Shown: positions 63,206 through 64,000 of the stretch, piece after piece
How positions within the stretch are numbered: the stretch's first letter is position 1
How the letters are laid out: the number at the start of each line of letters is the position of its first letter
Origin: Phaeobacter sp. J2-8
GTDB taxonomy: Bacteria > Pseudomonadota > Alphaproteobacteria > Rhodobacterales > Rhodobacteraceae
Length of the DNA: 64,000 nt
Direction of reading: 5' to 3'
NCBI RefSeq assembly: GCF_022867865.1
Contig: NZ_JALIEC010000004.1
Location: 310,001 to 374,000 of the forward strand
Made by a program: the position numbers and the translations under genes
Notes under the pieces: model-generated
The model's input: the letters and a program-made list of their open reading frames with translations, nothing else
Databases searched by the model: none
What the model was told of the DNA's origin: nothing

Positions 63206-64000
63206 TCACTTTTCGAGGTGTTCGCTCAGCACGGTTTTCAGGTCGGTGACCTCTTGCGGCATGCGGCCACAGAAGGCTTCGGCGCTTTCCTGATAGGGCG
63301 CAAAGCCAAAGGTCTGGGCGAAATCACCAAAGGTGTCGCTTTCCAGCGCCTCGGTGACCAGGCCTTCCAGCTTGGTCTGTACATCGGCCGGGACGCCCGC
63401 GGGCAAGAGAATGCCGCGCACCAGGGCCACGTCGATCTCGGCGCCCCAATTGCGAATATGTGGCGTCTCGCGTGCGGGGGGATAGGTGATGCCCTGCATG
63501 TCGCCCGCCGCCGCCAGCACGGTCAGATCGCCTGCCGCCACTTCGTTCAGCAGAACAGGCGAGATGATGACGCCAGCGTCGACCTGATTGGCCAGGATCG
63601 CCTTTTTCAACGGACCGCCGCCGCCAAAGGACACAATGCGGAAATCCGCCTCATTCACGCCGCGCACGGTCGAGGCGACAAAGTCGGTGGCCGAGATCTT
63701 GCCCGTGATGCCAAGGGTCAATGTGCCGGGGTTGGCCTTGGCCTCTGCCAGGAAATCGCCCAGATCGCTGTATCCGTTGTCGCTATGCGCCAGCATCCAG
63801 ACCGGCGTGTTGAACACCGCCCCGGCGCAAGAAAAATCCGCCAGCTCATATGGTGGGTTTTCCCGGAACGCGATTGGCGCCGTCACGTCGGTCGTGCCGT
63901 TGATCGCCAGCGTATAGCCATCGGGCGCGGCCTTTTTCAAGGCAAGCATGCCGTTGATGCCGGCCGAGCCGGGGACGTTTTCGACCACCACAGGCTGGCC
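63206..64000 (-). CDS. Tripartite tricarboxylate transporter binding protein (Bug/TctC), 5' end outside window
   Basis: The frame is open to the window's right edge, so the signal peptide and start lie beyond it. The visible 264 residues have GQPVVVENVPGSAGINGMLA, KAAPDGYTLAINGTTDVTAP and NQVDAGVIISPVLLNEVAAG, the usual Bug-family pattern; the N-terminal strand with VENVPGAGG-like loop binds the ligand's carboxylate. No membrane subunits are in view; they may lie beyond the edge or elsewhere, as many Bug proteins are orphans. Confidence 0.9.
   Translation of the reverse strand, partial: GQPVVVENVPGSAGINGMLALKKAAPDGYTLAINGTTDVTAPIAFRENPPYELADFSCAGAVFNTPVWMLAHSDNGYSDLGDFLAEAKANPGTLTLGITGKISATDFVASTVRGVNEADFRIVSFGGGGPLKKAILANQVDAGVIISPVLLNEVAAGDLTVLAAAGDMQGITYPPARETPHIRNWGAEIDVALVRGILLPAGVPADVQTKLEGLVTEALESDTFGDFAQTFGFAPYQESAEAFCGRMPQEVTDLKTVLSEHLEK

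Overview
The window reads as accessory, plasmid-borne DNA of a marine alphaproteobacterium, most likely of the Roseobacter group (Rhodobacterales). The reasons are a complete repABC operon, a second Rep_3/parAB replicon beside it, TRAP and sugar ABC transporters, large RTX proteins, and several IS remnants. No rRNA, tRNA or CRISPR array was seen. Assignments rest on reading the translations; no database search was run.

Layout. (1) 1-1539: 3' part of a transglutaminase-like gene and two small unknown genes. (2) 1552-3674: IS debris (IS21 and IS6 fragments) and one IS1182-type element with matching ends. (3) 4109-15921: a catabolic island. A GntR regulator heads a leftward run of ALDH, SnoaL-like protein, TRAP transporter, SDR, OsmC-like protein and BKACE. 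Divergent to it are maleylacetate reductase, hydroxyquinol 1,2-dioxygenase and a frameshifted FMN reductase. Together they suggest uptake of an aromatic compound, ring cleavage to maleylacetate, reduction to 3-oxoadipate, and possibly cleavage by BKACE. (4) 16571-18792: plasmid-type genes, frameshifted or cut off by an IS3 fragment. (5) 19054-30077: two large RTX genes, both frame-disrupted, separated by a small putative membrane protein, a toxin-antitoxin pair and IS remnants. (6) 31004-39169: two replication/partition modules back to back, each with its own palindromes, plus iterons and a likely antisense RNA in repABC. (7) 39358-48581: an NHLM-type export operon (two ABC proteins, one with a C39 peptidase, and an HlyD-like adaptor). 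It follows a gene for a protein of about 880 residues that carries a double-glycine leader. (8) 48868-60587: an orphan amino-acid binding protein, a LysR regulator, and a divergent operon (sulfatase, amidohydrolase, aldo/keto reductase, sugar ABC transporter, GMC oxidoreductase) that fits use of a sulfated sugar, perhaps sulfated fucose. (9) 60719-64000: a small conserved-looking gene, a Ser/Thr kinase preceded by a repeat-rich peptide gene, and the start-less part of a Bug/TctC binding protein.

The two most unusual items are the giant double-glycine-leader protein with its dedicated exporter, and the small peptide gene carrying both a heptanucleotide repeat and a 13-base G/C tract next to a kinase. 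Several genes here are broken at C/G homopolymers, so either real slippage or sequencing error must be considered.
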